Program-made: the position numbers and the translations under genes
Notes under the pieces: generated by a model
Databases searched by the model: none
Told to the model about the DNA's origin: nothing
What the model saw: the letters and a program-made list of their open reading frames with translations, nothing else
NCBI GenBank assembly: GCA_028289725.1
Contig: JANQOH010000022.1
Coordinates: 1-21,240 of the forward strand
Reading direction: 5' to 3'
Length of the DNA stretch: 21,240 bases
Origin: Alphaproteobacteria bacterium
GTDB lineage: Bacteria > Pseudomonadota > Alphaproteobacteria > UBA7887
Part shown: in pieces, positions 1-7,202 of the stretch
Layout: each line of letters starts with the position of its first letter
Position numbering within the stretch: the first letter of the stretch is position 1

Positions 1-974
1 AGCGCGGCGGCGGTGTCGGCGAAAATCTCGACCGCGCCGCGCCGGTTATCGCGAACTTCGCCGGGGACATCGCCGAGACGCAGGAATTGCGCCTCGCCAA
101 AAATGGCGGGCGAACCATAGGCCAATTGGAAATCCAAACGCCGGCCTAGGGTAACGACTAAGTCGGCATCGCCCATCACGCGACCGCGCATGGCGGCGAC
201 CACAGACGGATGATCATCGGGCACCAGACCCCGGCTCTCACCGGTATCGAGATAGGCCGCACCGACATGATCGAGCAGACGCACCAATTCGGGACCGGCG
301 CCCCGCGCGCCGCGACCCGAAATCACCAGCGGGCGCTTCGCGGCATACAAGAGGTCAACGGCGCGCGCCACGGCGTCCGGGTCGGGAAAGGCGCGTGGTG
401 GCGGTTTCGCCTCGATATGTTCGTCGAGCAACAAAGCGTCGGGTATCGGTGCGCGCAAGCAGTCAGTCGGGAAATCGATGAAGACCGGGCCCGGTTCGCC
501 GGCTTCGCCAAGGGCGCACGCCACCGCTTCATCCAACTCGGCCAGCACGCGCGACGGTTCGCGCACGGTGCGGGCATAACGCGTGATCGAACGGAGCAGC
601 AAAGTGTGGTCAATGTCCTGCAGCGCGCCGCGATTTTCCTGCGGCCGCGGCGGCACGCCGGACAGCACGAGAACTGGCGCGCGCGACACGTGGGCATTGG
701 CGATGCCGGTCATGGCGTTGGTGAGGCCCGGGCCCGCAGTGACCAATGCGACGCCGAGTCCACCGGTCACTTCGGCATGCGCCTGCGCCATGTGCACCGC
801 GGCGCGTTCATCGCGGACATCGACAATATCGGTGCCGAGCGCGTCGAGGCGCATCCAAACCGGCATGATGTGGCCGCCGCAGAGCGCAAACACGCGGGAA
901 ACGCCGCGCGCTTTCAATAGCCGCGCGATCGCATCGGCGCTCGACCGCTCTACATCGGCTGAGTGATCGGACAT
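1..974 (-). CDS. Thiamine-diphosphate-dependent lyase/decarboxylase (acetolactate synthase-like), 3' part outside window
   Basis: The minus strand reads an open frame from ATG at 974 to the window edge, about 324 residues, so the C-terminal ThDP pyrophosphate-binding domain is not visible. The N-terminal PYR domain is clear: the catalytic glutamate lies in DVRDERAAVHMA (E56), followed by GPGLTNAMTGIANAH (81-95) and a PVLVLSG strand. The central domain follows from about residue 200 (PLVISGRGARG). These are hallmarks of the acetolactate synthase / benzoylformate decarboxylase / 2-hydroxyacyl-CoA lyase superfamily. The start is 36 bases after the stop of the acyl-CoA ligase gene on the same strand, so both are probably co-transcribed. 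A partner CoA ligase makes a CoA-thioester substrate plausible, as in hydroxyacyl-CoA or oxalyl-CoA chemistry, but the visible part does not decide the substrate. True acetolactate synthase is less likely because no small-subunit gene is seen. Confidence 0.85.
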   Translation of the reverse strand, partial: MSDHSADVERSSADAIARLLKARGVSRVFALCGGHIMPVWMRLDALGTDIVDVRDERAAVHMAQAHAEVTGGLGVALVTAGPGLTNAMTGIANAHVSRAPVLVLSGVPPRPQENRGALQDIDHTLLLRSITRYARTVREPSRVLAELDEAVACALGEAGEPGPVFIDFPTDCLRAPIPDALLLDEHIEAKPPPRAFPDPDAVARAVDLLYAAKRPLVISGRGARGAGPELVRLLDHVGAAYLDTGESRGLVPDDHPSVVAAMRGRVMGDADLVVTLGRRLDFQLAYGSPAIFGEAQFLRLGDVPGEVRDNRRGAVEIFADTAAA

Positions 975-1010
975 GAAGCTTATCCCTGTCTTATTGTTAC
1001 CAGCGGCTGG

Positions 1011-2579
1011 TCAGGACGCTTTTCGGCGTTCGGAAACGATGGCTCTCAATTCGCGGTGAAGGATCTTGCCGGTCGCGTTGCGCGGCATGTCCTCATAGTT
1101 GAGAAACACGACCGACCGCGGCCGCTTATAGCCGGCAAGCCGTTGCCGGGACCACTCAACCAAATCGGTTTCGGATAAGGATTGCCCCGGCCGGCACACC
1201 ACGGCCGCCGTCACTTGCTCACCCCATTTTTTGTCCGGGACGCCGACCACCGCCGCGTCCTGCACCGCAGGATGGCTCGCAAGGGCCGCTTCGACTTCCG
1301 ACGGGTAGATGTTTTCGCCGCCCGATATGATGATGTTCTTTTTGCGGTCGATCAGCCGGACATAGCCTTCCTCATCGCGCAGCGCGATATCGCCGACGCT
1401 GAGATAGTTCCCGCGAAAGGCTTCGGCCGTCGCTTCAGGAAGGTTCCAATAGCCATCGAAGCAATAGGGCGCGCATGAAAACAACTCGCCAGGCTCTCCG
1501 TCAGGCACTTCGTTGCCGTCATCGTCCAGGAATTTGATCGGCGCGGACCCGACCACCTCGCGCCCAACCGTGCCAAGATGGTTCAACTGTTCGTCGGGGT
1601 GCAGAAAGGTCACCCATCCGGCTTCGGTCGAGCCATAAAGCTCGAACAAGCCCGAGTTCGGGAACATCTGCATGATCGCTTGCTTGGTCTCGACCGTCGC
1701 GGGCGCGGACGAAACCATGAGTTTTTCGACGCGTCCGAAATCGCCCTTGCCGCGCTCCGCCGCCGGGACGTCGAGCATCAAATTGTAGTGGGTCGGCACG
1801 AGCGAGGTGAAGGTCGCGCCGGTTTCGCTGAAAGTCTTCAGGCACAGCGCCGGATCGAAGCTCTTGCGCGAGAAAATTGTCACCGTCGCGCCGCAATAGA
1901 GAAATGACGTAAAGAAATAAAGCGAGTTGGCGTGACACATGGGCATAACCAATAACGCATCGTCGCCGCGATTGACGCCGAGCTCCACTTCGGTCATGAG
2001 CGCGAGCATGGCGACGCCGCGGTGGTTTCGGATCGCGCCTTTCGGTTTGCCGGTGGTGCCCGACGTATACATCAGGCACCACGCATCATCGGTGGTCACC
2101 GCTTGGTCCGGTTCGGTGTCCACGGCGCTTTCAATCAGTATTTCGTATGCTATGTAACTGGTCGGCGGCGCGGTGCCGCCAAACGAGATATAGTTGCCTT
2201 CCGAGATCGATAGGTCCGCGCGCGCCTCTTCAATCACGCCAACCAAATCTTGCTCGACCAGAACGGCCCGGGCGCCGCTGTCCTCGATAATGTGCTGGGC
2301 TTCGGGCGCGGTCAGCCGAAAGTTGATGGGGACGGCGACCAGCCCGGCTTTCGCGACGGCGGTAAAGATCTCGGCCCATTCGACACGGTTATAGGCCAAC
2401 ACCGCCACGCGGTCGCCGTGCCGCAGCCCGAGACCCAGCAAGCCGTTGGCCAAGCGGCACGCCCGCGCATTCCACTCGCGAAAGGTCATCGATCGTTCAA
2501 GGTCGCGCGCACCGATCGCGTTCGGTTGCAGGCGCGCTTGGGCGGTGAGTGTCTCGCCGACCGTAAGAGGTGCGATCAT
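1011..2579 (-). CDS. Class I adenylate-forming acyl-CoA ligase
   Basis: This 522-residue protein would activate a carboxylic acid to acyl-AMP and then to acyl-CoA in the cytoplasm. All core motifs of the ANL superfamily are present: the P-loop YTSGTTGKPKG at 171-181, ELYGSTEAG at 313-321, the hinge region SVGDIALRDEEGYVRLIDR at about 394-412, SGGENIYPSEVE at 419-430, and the C-terminal NATGKILHREL with catalytic Lys near 505. Length is normal for the medium/long-chain or aryl-CoA ligase group, and the sequence appears intact. It starts 12 bases after the GntR regulator stop and is followed 36 bases later by the ThDP enzyme, so a three-gene operon is likely. Substrate is unknown; crotonobetaine-, feruloyl- and short-chain acyl-CoA ligases share these motifs. 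Confidence 0.93.
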   Translation of the reverse strand: MIAPLTVGETLTAQARLQPNAIGARDLERSMTFREWNARACRLANGLLGLGLRHGDRVAVLAYNRVEWAEIFTAVAKAGLVAVPINFRLTAPEAQHIIEDSGARAVLVEQDLVGVIEEARADLSISEGNYISFGGTAPPTSYIAYEILIESAVDTEPDQAVTTDDAWCLMYTSGTTGKPKGAIRNHRGVAMLALMTEVELGVNRGDDALLVMPMCHANSLYFFTSFLYCGATVTIFSRKSFDPALCLKTFSETGATFTSLVPTHYNLMLDVPAAERGKGDFGRVEKLMVSSAPATVETKQAIMQMFPNSGLFELYGSTEAGWVTFLHPDEQLNHLGTVGREVVGSAPIKFLDDDGNEVPDGEPGELFSCAPYCFDGYWNLPEATAEAFRGNYLSVGDIALRDEEGYVRLIDRKKNIIISGGENIYPSEVEAALASHPAVQDAAVVGVPDKKWGEQVTAAVVCRPGQSLSETDLVEWSRQRLAGYKRPRSVVFLNYEDMPRNATGKILHRELRAIVSERRKAS

Positions 2580-2591
2580 GACCGTTCACTC

Positions 2592-3296
2592 TCAATCATG
2601 GTTTGCCAGTTCGCTTGACGACGAGTTTTCACGCAACGCGGTTTCCAAGGCGTCCGCTGCCGCCCGAATATGGCGTGTTGCGAGATCCTCCGCTGTGGCG
2701 GCATCGCCCGCGACGATCGCCTCCAGCATTTGGGCGTGCTCCCGCCAAATCGTTTTTGGCGCCTCGGCACGGCGCAAAACATCGCCCATGACACGGCGCA
2801 AGAAACGCCAATGCGGTTCCGCCGTTTGCGCGATCAACGGATTGCCGGAGACGCTGTAGAGAAATGTGTGAAAGGCTTCGTCGTGCCGGATTTGTTTTGC
2901 CGTGTCGCCTTTCGCCACGGCGGCTTCGCCGGCTGCGAGGATAGCCTGGCCCTCGCGGTCGATCCGCGCCGCAATCGCGGCATCGTCGCGCGCGCGTCCT
3001 GCGGCCGCTCTTGCGGCCAGCCCGTCCAGCGCGGCGCGCACGTCGTAGTGATGACGCATCAATCCCAAGTCCAATTCGGCGACGCGCAAGCCGCGCTTGC
3101 CGACCTCTTCGACCAAGCCGTCGGCCTTAAGCCGGGCCATGGCTTGCTGAACCGGTTGGCGCGAGACGCCGAGCCGCATGGCCAATTGTTCCTGCACCAG
3201 ATGCTCGCCGGGTCCCAAAGACCCGTCGCAAATCCCGTCGTGTATCGCTTGATACACCTGCTCACTGAGCTCCGGAGCCGTCCTTATTGCCTTCAT
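2592..3296 (-). CDS. GntR-family transcriptional regulator, FadR/FCD subfamily
   Basis: The 234-residue protein has an N-terminal winged-helix domain (residues 8-72; EQLAMRLGVSRQPVQQAMARL is the recognition region) and a C-terminal all-helical FCD ligand domain. Candidate FCD metal/ligand residues are D139 and H143 in HDEAFH, H187 in WREHAQ and H209 in ATRHI, which fits the metal-binding type that senses small organic acids. It is the first gene of the minus-strand operon with the acyl-CoA ligase and the ThDP enzyme, so it most likely controls that pathway and itself. A near-palindrome over the predicted -10 element, 25-42 bases before its ATG, is the obvious operator. The effector is unknown; by context it may be the acid or acyl-CoA handled by the operon. 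Confidence 0.93.
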   Translation of the reverse strand: MKAIRTAPELSEQVYQAIHDGICDGSLGPGEHLVQEQLAMRLGVSRQPVQQAMARLKADGLVEEVGKRGLRVAELDLGLMRHHYDVRAALDGLAARAAAGRARDDAAIAARIDREGQAILAAGEAAVAKGDTAKQIRHDEAFHTFLYSVSGNPLIAQTAEPHWRFLRRVMGDVLRRAEAPKTIWREHAQMLEAIVAGDAATAEDLATRHIRAAADALETALRENSSSSELANHD

Positions 3297-3320
3297 TTAC
3301 CAAAAGCCGCACACATACCG

Positions 3321-3359
3321 AATACTGAATTCAATATTTAATCCATCCAGCAGTGTCAA
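3321..3359 (-). promoter_or_regulatory. Predicted promoter and operator of the GntR operon
   Basis: On the minus strand a consensus -35 (TTGACA, 3354-3359) is followed after 17 bases by TATTGA (3331-3336). The -10 lies inside AATACTGAATTCAATATT (3321-3338), an 18-bp palindrome with one mismatched pair. This layout suits an autoregulating repressor that blocks RNA polymerase. The -10 is weak, and which protein binds is inferred from position only. Confidence 0.5.
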
Positions 3360-3494
3360 GGAACGCCTTTCTCCCGGCCATTCGCTTGTCGACTTTGGCA
3401 CCCACCCCCGCGCCGGTACGAAGGTATCCCACGGTAAGGCGTCGGGATCATCGGAACCGAAAGCGCTTGTATTGGTCGCACTTCTATGATGACA

Positions 3495-3511
3495 ATGCGA
3501 CGCATTCGCAT
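3495..3511 (+). promoter_or_regulatory. Fur-like operator upstream of the ton operon
   Basis: ATGCGACGCATTCGCAT is an inverted repeat with perfect six-base arms (ATGCGA / TCGCAT) around five bases. A similar TGCGA-N5-TCxCA site lies upstream of hemP. It sits just downstream of TATGAT (3485-3490), a good -10 candidate for the plus strand with a poor -35. An iron-responsive repressor of the Fur or Irr type would be the natural candidate for a heme-uptake ton operon; this is inference from shape and location. Confidence 0.4.
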
Positions 3512-3513
3512 AT

Positions 3514-3562
3514 TTGAGCCAAGGATCACCGCCGCCCAAGCGTAGGCAGTTGCTTGGCTCAA
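3514..3562 (+). repeat. Ten-base perfect inverted repeat in the leader of the ton operon
   Basis: TTGAGCCAAG (3514-3523) and CTTGGCTCAA (3553-3562) are exact reverse complements separated by 29 bases. The element lies between the Fur-like dyad and the first gene of the ton operon, so it would fall in the 5' untranslated RNA if transcription starts near 3500. It could fold into a stem with a large loop or bind a dimeric regulator at two half-sites. No U-tract follows, so a simple terminator is unlikely. Confidence 0.55.
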
Positions 3563-3621
3563 TCCAGCGAAGAGAGCTCTTTGGGCATGTCATCTGGGCC
3601 GATTAGAACCGGGGTGTGGAA

Positions 3622-4035
3622 ATGATGCGTGGGCTAGGCGTTGTGCTTTTCTCGGCGCTGGTATCTCAGGCAGCGCTTGCCGAATCGTCGAGCGTCAGCA
3701 TTGAACTCAACAAATTGGAAACCCACGAAAGCGCGTGTCGGGCGTATCTGGTTCTGGAGAACGGCACGAACGACGCGTTTCATGCGTTGAAGCTGGATCT
3801 GGTCATGTTTGACGTCGAAGGCATCGTGGCCAAACGGCTGGCGGTAGAGGTCGCGCCCTTGCCTGCCGGAAAGACCAGCCTGAAGGTTTTCGAGATCGAT
3901 GACATGGCTTGTGAGGGCATCGGCCGGGTCTTGCTTAACAGCGATTTGGCTTGCGCCGACGCGGCCGGATCGCGGGACGATTGCTTGGATCTCATTTCCA
4001 CTTCGGCGCGCGGTCAAGTCGCGTTTGTGAAGTGA
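3622..4035 (+). CDS. Secreted four-cysteine protein of unknown function, first gene of the ton operon
   Basis: I do not recognise a named family. The protein has a clear Sec signal peptide (MMRGLGVVLFSALVSQAALA, cleavage after ALA) and a mature part of about 115 residues with alternating hydrophobic strands, suggesting a small beta-sandwich. Counted from the ATG at 3622, cysteines are near positions 39, 97, 111 and 121, enough for two disulfides in the periplasm. ATG codons at 3622 and 3625 and a GTG at 3616 are all in frame; 3622 is chosen because GGGG at 3611-3614 gives normal ribosome-binding spacing. Its stop overlaps the exbB start by one base (TGATG), which implies translational coupling and a shared function with the ExbB-ExbD-TonB motor, perhaps a periplasmic assembly or stabilising factor. 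Confidence 0.75.
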   Translation: MMRGLGVVLFSALVSQAALAESSSVSIELNKLETHESACRAYLVLENGTNDAFHALKLDLVMFDVEGIVAKRLAVEVAPLPAGKTSLKVFEIDDMACEGIGRVLLNSDLACADAAGSRDDCLDLISTSARGQVAFVK

Positions 4036-4772
4036 TGAACACACTGGCCGAGATAGGTGCGATCGACGATTTAAGAGCCATCGTCGCCAGGGCGTTGGAG
4101 TATGGCGGACCGGTGGTCGGCATCTTGATCGTTCTGTCGATCGTGGCGCTTGCCATCATTCTTGTGAAGCTCTGGCAGTTTCGGAGTGCCCAGATTGGCG
4201 ACCGACGCACCATTCATCGCATTCTCGGCCGGTGGAACGCGGGCGACTTAGCCGAAGCGATGGCGATCGCAAGCCGATCGCGCGGCCCCGTCGCCCAAGC
4301 CTTGGCGCGTGCAATGCGCGGCAAACAACGTGGCTTGCCAGAGGCGCCGGTGCGCGAGGAAATCGTGCGTTACGGCGCGGAGGTTATCGAAAATCTCCGC
4401 AGTTGGTTGCGTGCGCTCGAAGTAATCGGCGGTCTGGCGCCGTTGCTCGGCTTGTTTGGCACGGTGCTCGGCATGATCGACGCCTTTCGACAGTTGGAAG
4501 CCGCCGGCAATCAGGTCAATCCGGCGATCTTGTCCGGGGGCATCTGGGAGGCGTTGTTGATCACGGCGGTCGGATTGGCGGTCGCGATTCCGGTCGTCGC
4601 GATGCTGAATTGGTTCGAGCGCCGGGTCGAAAGACTGGCGCACGCCATGGACGACGCCATCACGCGCATATTCACCTACGATTTGTCGATGGATCTCGGC
4701 AACGTCGCGATGCAGCCGCTCAATCAAGCGCCACACCATGGCCAGCCCGCCACGACACATTACGCTGGCTAG
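4035..4772 (+). CDS. exbB: ExbB-type proton channel subunit (MotA/TolQ/ExbB family)
   Basis: This 245-residue inner-membrane protein forms the pentameric stator of the Ton motor that uses the proton gradient. Three membrane segments are visible: about 24-46, 133-154 and 171-192. The second and third contain G-L-F-G-T-V-L-G-M with T143 and ALLITAVGLAVAIPVV with T177, matching the channel-lining threonines of E. coli ExbB. An upstream in-frame ATG exists at 3951, but the start at 4035 fits family length and the one-base overlap with the preceding stop. The C-terminal tail after residue 215 is longer and polar. The exbD gene begins 35 bases inside the 3' end, so all four motor genes form a tightly coupled operon serving the heme receptor downstream. 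Confidence 0.93.
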   Translation: MNTLAEIGAIDDLRAIVARALEYGGPVVGILIVLSIVALAIILVKLWQFRSAQIGDRRTIHRILGRWNAGDLAEAMAIASRSRGPVAQALARAMRGKQRGLPEAPVREEIVRYGAEVIENLRSWLRALEVIGGLAPLLGLFGTVLGMIDAFRQLEAAGNQVNPAILSGGIWEALLITAVGLAVAIPVVAMLNWFERRVERLAHAMDDAITRIFTYDLSMDLGNVAMQPLNQAPHHGQPATTHYAG

Positions 4773-5169
4773 CGCTTATGCGGTCCCCGCGCGCCGGAGC
4801 GGCGTCATTAAACTGACGCCTCTGATCGACGTCGTATTCATACTTTTGGTTTTCTTCATGTTGGCGTCTAGCTTTCACGATTGGCGGTCGATCGACCTCT
4901 CGGCGCCAGGCAAAGCCGCGGGGAGCGACGGCCTCGAGAACACCCTCCTCGTCGAAGTCCGCCAGGACGGATTTCGGTTATCCGGCGAACCGATCGGCAT
5001 CGAGGCCATGTTGGACAGAATTTCAAACCGGCTCGCTAAAGAACCTGAACAGCGCGTGCTGGTGAAGCCTGTCCCCGGCATCGCTCTGCAGAATGTGGTG
5101 CAGGTGCTCGATCGACTTACTGCGATCGGCGTTTCCGATTTAGCACTCATGCGCGATGGCGGAGGGTGA
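4738..5169 (+). CDS. exbD: ExbD-type Ton motor subunit 1 (with the conserved Asp)
   Basis: The 143-residue protein has a short cytoplasmic N-terminus, one transmembrane helix (about 27-46) and a periplasmic domain typical of ExbD/TolR. The helix carries LTPLIDVVFILLVFFM, with D31 at the position of the essential protonatable aspartate (D25 in E. coli ExbD). The periplasmic part ends in a usual beta-alpha pattern (VLVKPVPGIALQNVVQVLDRL). The start overlaps exbB by 35 bases and has no clear Shine-Dalgarno sequence, so it probably depends on coupling. Its stop overlaps the GTG start of the second exbD. It likely supplies the proton-carrying half of an ExbD heterodimer inside the ExbB pentamer. 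Confidence 0.92.
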   Translation: MASPPRHITLASAYAVPARRSGVIKLTPLIDVVFILLVFFMLASSFHDWRSIDLSAPGKAAGSDGLENTLLVEVRQDGFRLSGEPIGIEAMLDRISNRLAKEPEQRVLVKPVPGIALQNVVQVLDRLTAIGVSDLALMRDGGG

Positions 5170-5591
5170 GCTGGATGCCGCTGATTCATGCTCCGAAGCG
5201 CCGGGCAAAGGATGATGAAGAACGCATTCTGCCGCTCATCAATATCGTCTTCCTGTTGCTGGTCTTCTTTATGGTCGCTGGGCGATTGACGGCGCCGGAT
5301 CCGTTTAAAATCGAGCTTCCGCACTCGTCGAGCGATGACGAAGCGGGTGTTCAAGAAGCCATGATCGCGATTGGTCAAGACGGCCGTTTGGCACTCGACG
5401 GCACGGTGATGATCGAAGCCGAGATTCTATCGGCGCTGACAGAGCGCCTGTCATCCGACGACGGCCTCAAGGTTCGAATGAAAGCGGACGGGCAAGTCGA
5501 AGCCATCCGGGTCGTCGAGGTCATGGAACTCCTTCGGGAAGCGGGCGTCGAAAAACTTGCCATGCTGACGGTTAAAGATACGGGCTCATGA
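5166..5591 (+). CDS. exbD: ExbD-type Ton motor subunit 2, Asn in place of the conserved Asp
   Basis: This 141-residue ExbD/TolR relative has one transmembrane helix (about 22-43) and a periplasmic domain like that of its neighbour. The helix reads ILPLINIVFLLLVFFMVAG, so N26 stands where subunit 1 and characterised ExbD proteins have the proton-carrying Asp. It therefore cannot carry the proton in the usual way. A GTG start at 5166 gives a four-base overlap with the previous stop; ATG at 5175 is an alternative. The 3' end overlaps tonB by four bases (ATGA). The protein is otherwise complete and not decayed, so a structural or regulatory role beside subunit 1 is more likely than loss of function. 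Confidence 0.9.
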   Translation: MSWMPLIHAPKRRAKDDEERILPLINIVFLLLVFFMVAGRLTAPDPFKIELPHSSSDDEAGVQEAMIAIGQDGRLALDGTVMIEAEILSALTERLSSDDGLKVRMKADGQVEAIRVVEVMELLREAGVEKLAMLTVKDTGS

Positions 5592-6862
5592 GTCCGTCGC
5601 GCCGCCATTGGGTTTTCGCTATCGCCCTAGCCCTATTGATTCACGCTGGGCTTGCGTTGGCGCTCCATACGGAACCGGCTCAATCCGGTGCCCAAGATCT
5701 TGGCGGCTTGGTCGCATCGATTGGCCTGGCGGGCGGCAGGCCAGGATCCGACGCAGCGCAATCCACATCAATCGAAGAGGCTAATTCACTAGGTCAGCCG
5801 CAAGAAGCAAGGCAGGCCGAAGTTCAAGAAGCGCTCGAGGCACCGCCCAATGCCCTATCGGCCGTCAATGACATGATGACGGTTGCGCCGACAGCAACAG
5901 AAATACCAACGGACTTGCCCACGCATCAGCCTCATGCGGCCCGGCAAATTATGCCGTTAGAAGCCACGGCTATGCCAGCCGCGGGCAAACTCGCGGAAGC
6001 AGGAAAATTGGAACCAGTGCAGACGGTTCGGGCACGCTTTCCCGACGACGTCGCCGTGAAGGTGGGACACATGCCAGGCGACGCGGCCATCGTCACTGAT
6101 ATGGCGGTCATGTCGGCGGAATTGCCGACGCCAGTAACAGCCCTTGAGCCGGTTTCCGCGACGACGACAGAGCCAGAGGTCGTGACAACGGCGCTTGCCG
6201 AAGCACCGCCGCTGTCGCCCCGACCACGGTCGAAGCCCATCCCGCCGGTCCGTGCCGACACTGCCGCGGAAACAAGCGCGGTTGTGGTTGAGACATCCGT
6301 CCCCCGTCCGATCGAGCAAACGAGACCGGAGGCGCCCGAAAGTCCGTCTGACCGCGTGGTGACCGACACGCCGGCTCAGACGACCAAAAATGAAGTGGAA
6401 ACCGCCCGGTTCGAATCCAATGCGGACGGGACGAATCCGGCGCAACCCAATTCCACGGGAACGCAGCACGCCGCCATCAATCCTTCGGCCTTGGGCGCCG
6501 GTGGGGCGGGCGCCAAATCCGACAGCGCGAATGCGGGCGACGCCGATGTGACAAGCGGTGCCGGGGATCCGACCGCCCGACGCGATTTCATGAATGTCCT
6601 ACAGGCATGGCTAGAAAGGCACAAAAAGTACCCACGCCGGGCCAAGACGCGCCGCCAACAAGGCACCGCTCATCTTTACTTTGTGATGGATCGCGACGGC
6701 CGCGTCATCGACTTTCGGCTGGATCAAAGCTCCGGGCATGCCACCCTCGACGACGCCGTCATCAAAATGATCCAAGTCGCCCAGCCCCTGCCCAAAATGC
6801 CGGACTCCCTCTCCGGCGCGCGTCTTGAGGTCGTCGTTCCGATTGAGTTTTTTCTGAATTGA
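5588..6862 (+). CDS. tonB: TonB-type energy transducer
   Basis: The 424-residue protein has the TonB layout: a short cytoplasmic start, an N-terminal membrane anchor (about 8-27) containing H19 in LLIHAGLAL, comparable to the functional His of E. coli TonB, then a long spacer (about 30-325) rich in Ala, Pro, Thr and Glu that can cross the periplasm, and a C-terminal TonB domain from about 331. The domain shows KKYPRRAKTRRQQGTAHLYF, the DRDGRV turn, SSGHATLDDAV, PLPKMP and a final VPIEFFLN, all family hallmarks. It would contact the TonB box of the heme receptor encoded downstream. The spacer is longer than in E. coli TonB. It ends the five-gene coupled operon. Confidence 0.93.
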   Translation: MSPSRRHWVFAIALALLIHAGLALALHTEPAQSGAQDLGGLVASIGLAGGRPGSDAAQSTSIEEANSLGQPQEARQAEVQEALEAPPNALSAVNDMMTVAPTATEIPTDLPTHQPHAARQIMPLEATAMPAAGKLAEAGKLEPVQTVRARFPDDVAVKVGHMPGDAAIVTDMAVMSAELPTPVTALEPVSATTTEPEVVTTALAEAPPLSPRPRSKPIPPVRADTAAETSAVVVETSVPRPIEQTRPEAPESPSDRVVTDTPAQTTKNEVETARFESNADGTNPAQPNSTGTQHAAINPSALGAGGAGAKSDSANAGDADVTSGAGDPTARRDFMNVLQAWLERHKKYPRRAKTRRQQGTAHLYFVMDRDGRVIDFRLDQSSGHATLDDAVIKMIQVAQPLPKMPDSLSGARLEVVVPIEFFLN

Positions 6863-6906
6863 CCGCGATAAATCGCAGATGCCTAAGGGGTCGCAGCCGA
6901 AAAGTC

Positions 6907-6941
6907 TTGCGAATAGTTCTCACTTGCAATAATTCAATTGC
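6907..6941 (+). promoter_or_regulatory. Two adjacent Fur-like boxes upstream of hemP
   Basis: Box 1, TTGCGAATAGTTCTCAC (6907-6923), is an imperfect dyad of the TGCGA-N5-TCGCA form seen exactly upstream of the ton operon. Box 2, GCAAT-AATTCA-ATTGC (6926-6941), is a perfect five-base dyad. They lie 55-90 bases before the hemP start, where a promoter is expected; the segment is AT-rich compared with its surroundings. Iron or heme control by a Fur/Mur/Irr-type regulator is inferred, not shown. Confidence 0.45.
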
Positions 6942-6995
6942 GGGATTTAGGCAAAAGTGCCGTCGGCGAGGCACGTCAACTAGGCGTTTTCGGGA

Positions 6996-7202
6996 GTGCA
7001 AAGCCAAAAAGGACATTCGCCGTCGGACGGCCCGGGACACAGCAGCACAGAGGTTCCAACGCCGTCGGGCGGGCAATCGAGCGGCCGCCGCTTCTCCAGT
7101 CAGGAGCTGTTTGCCGGATCGACCGAAGTCATCGTTGATCACGAGGGCGATCAGTATCGGCTACGCCTAACGAGCAAAGGAAAACTCATACTCACGAAGT
7201 AG
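6996..7202 (+). CDS. hemP: Hemin uptake protein HemP
   Basis: This 68-residue protein ends in the HemP signature: RRFSSQELFAGSTEVIVDH, then GDQYRLRLTSKGKLILTK at the C-terminus. The first 30 residues are polar and variable, as is common in the family. HemP proteins are small, usually encoded beside heme receptors and strongly iron-regulated; in Burkholderia and related bacteria they act as regulators of heme uptake genes. The only in-frame start after the upstream stop is GTG at 6996, with GGGA directly before it, which is close spacing and suggests weak translation. It lies 133 bases after tonB and 157 bases before the heme receptor, behind two Fur-like boxes, so it probably heads the receptor-hmuTUV transcript. 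Confidence 0.88.
   Translation: MQSQKGHSPSDGPGHSSTEVPTPSGGQSSGRRFSSQELFAGSTEVIVDHEGDQYRLRLTSKGKLILTK

Noticed and set aside
210..966. Plus-strand open frames over the first kilobase
   Set aside because: They lie opposite the ThDP enzyme, whose minus-strand reading has clear catalytic motifs; the plus frames give Arg/Ala-rich sequence without a family pattern.
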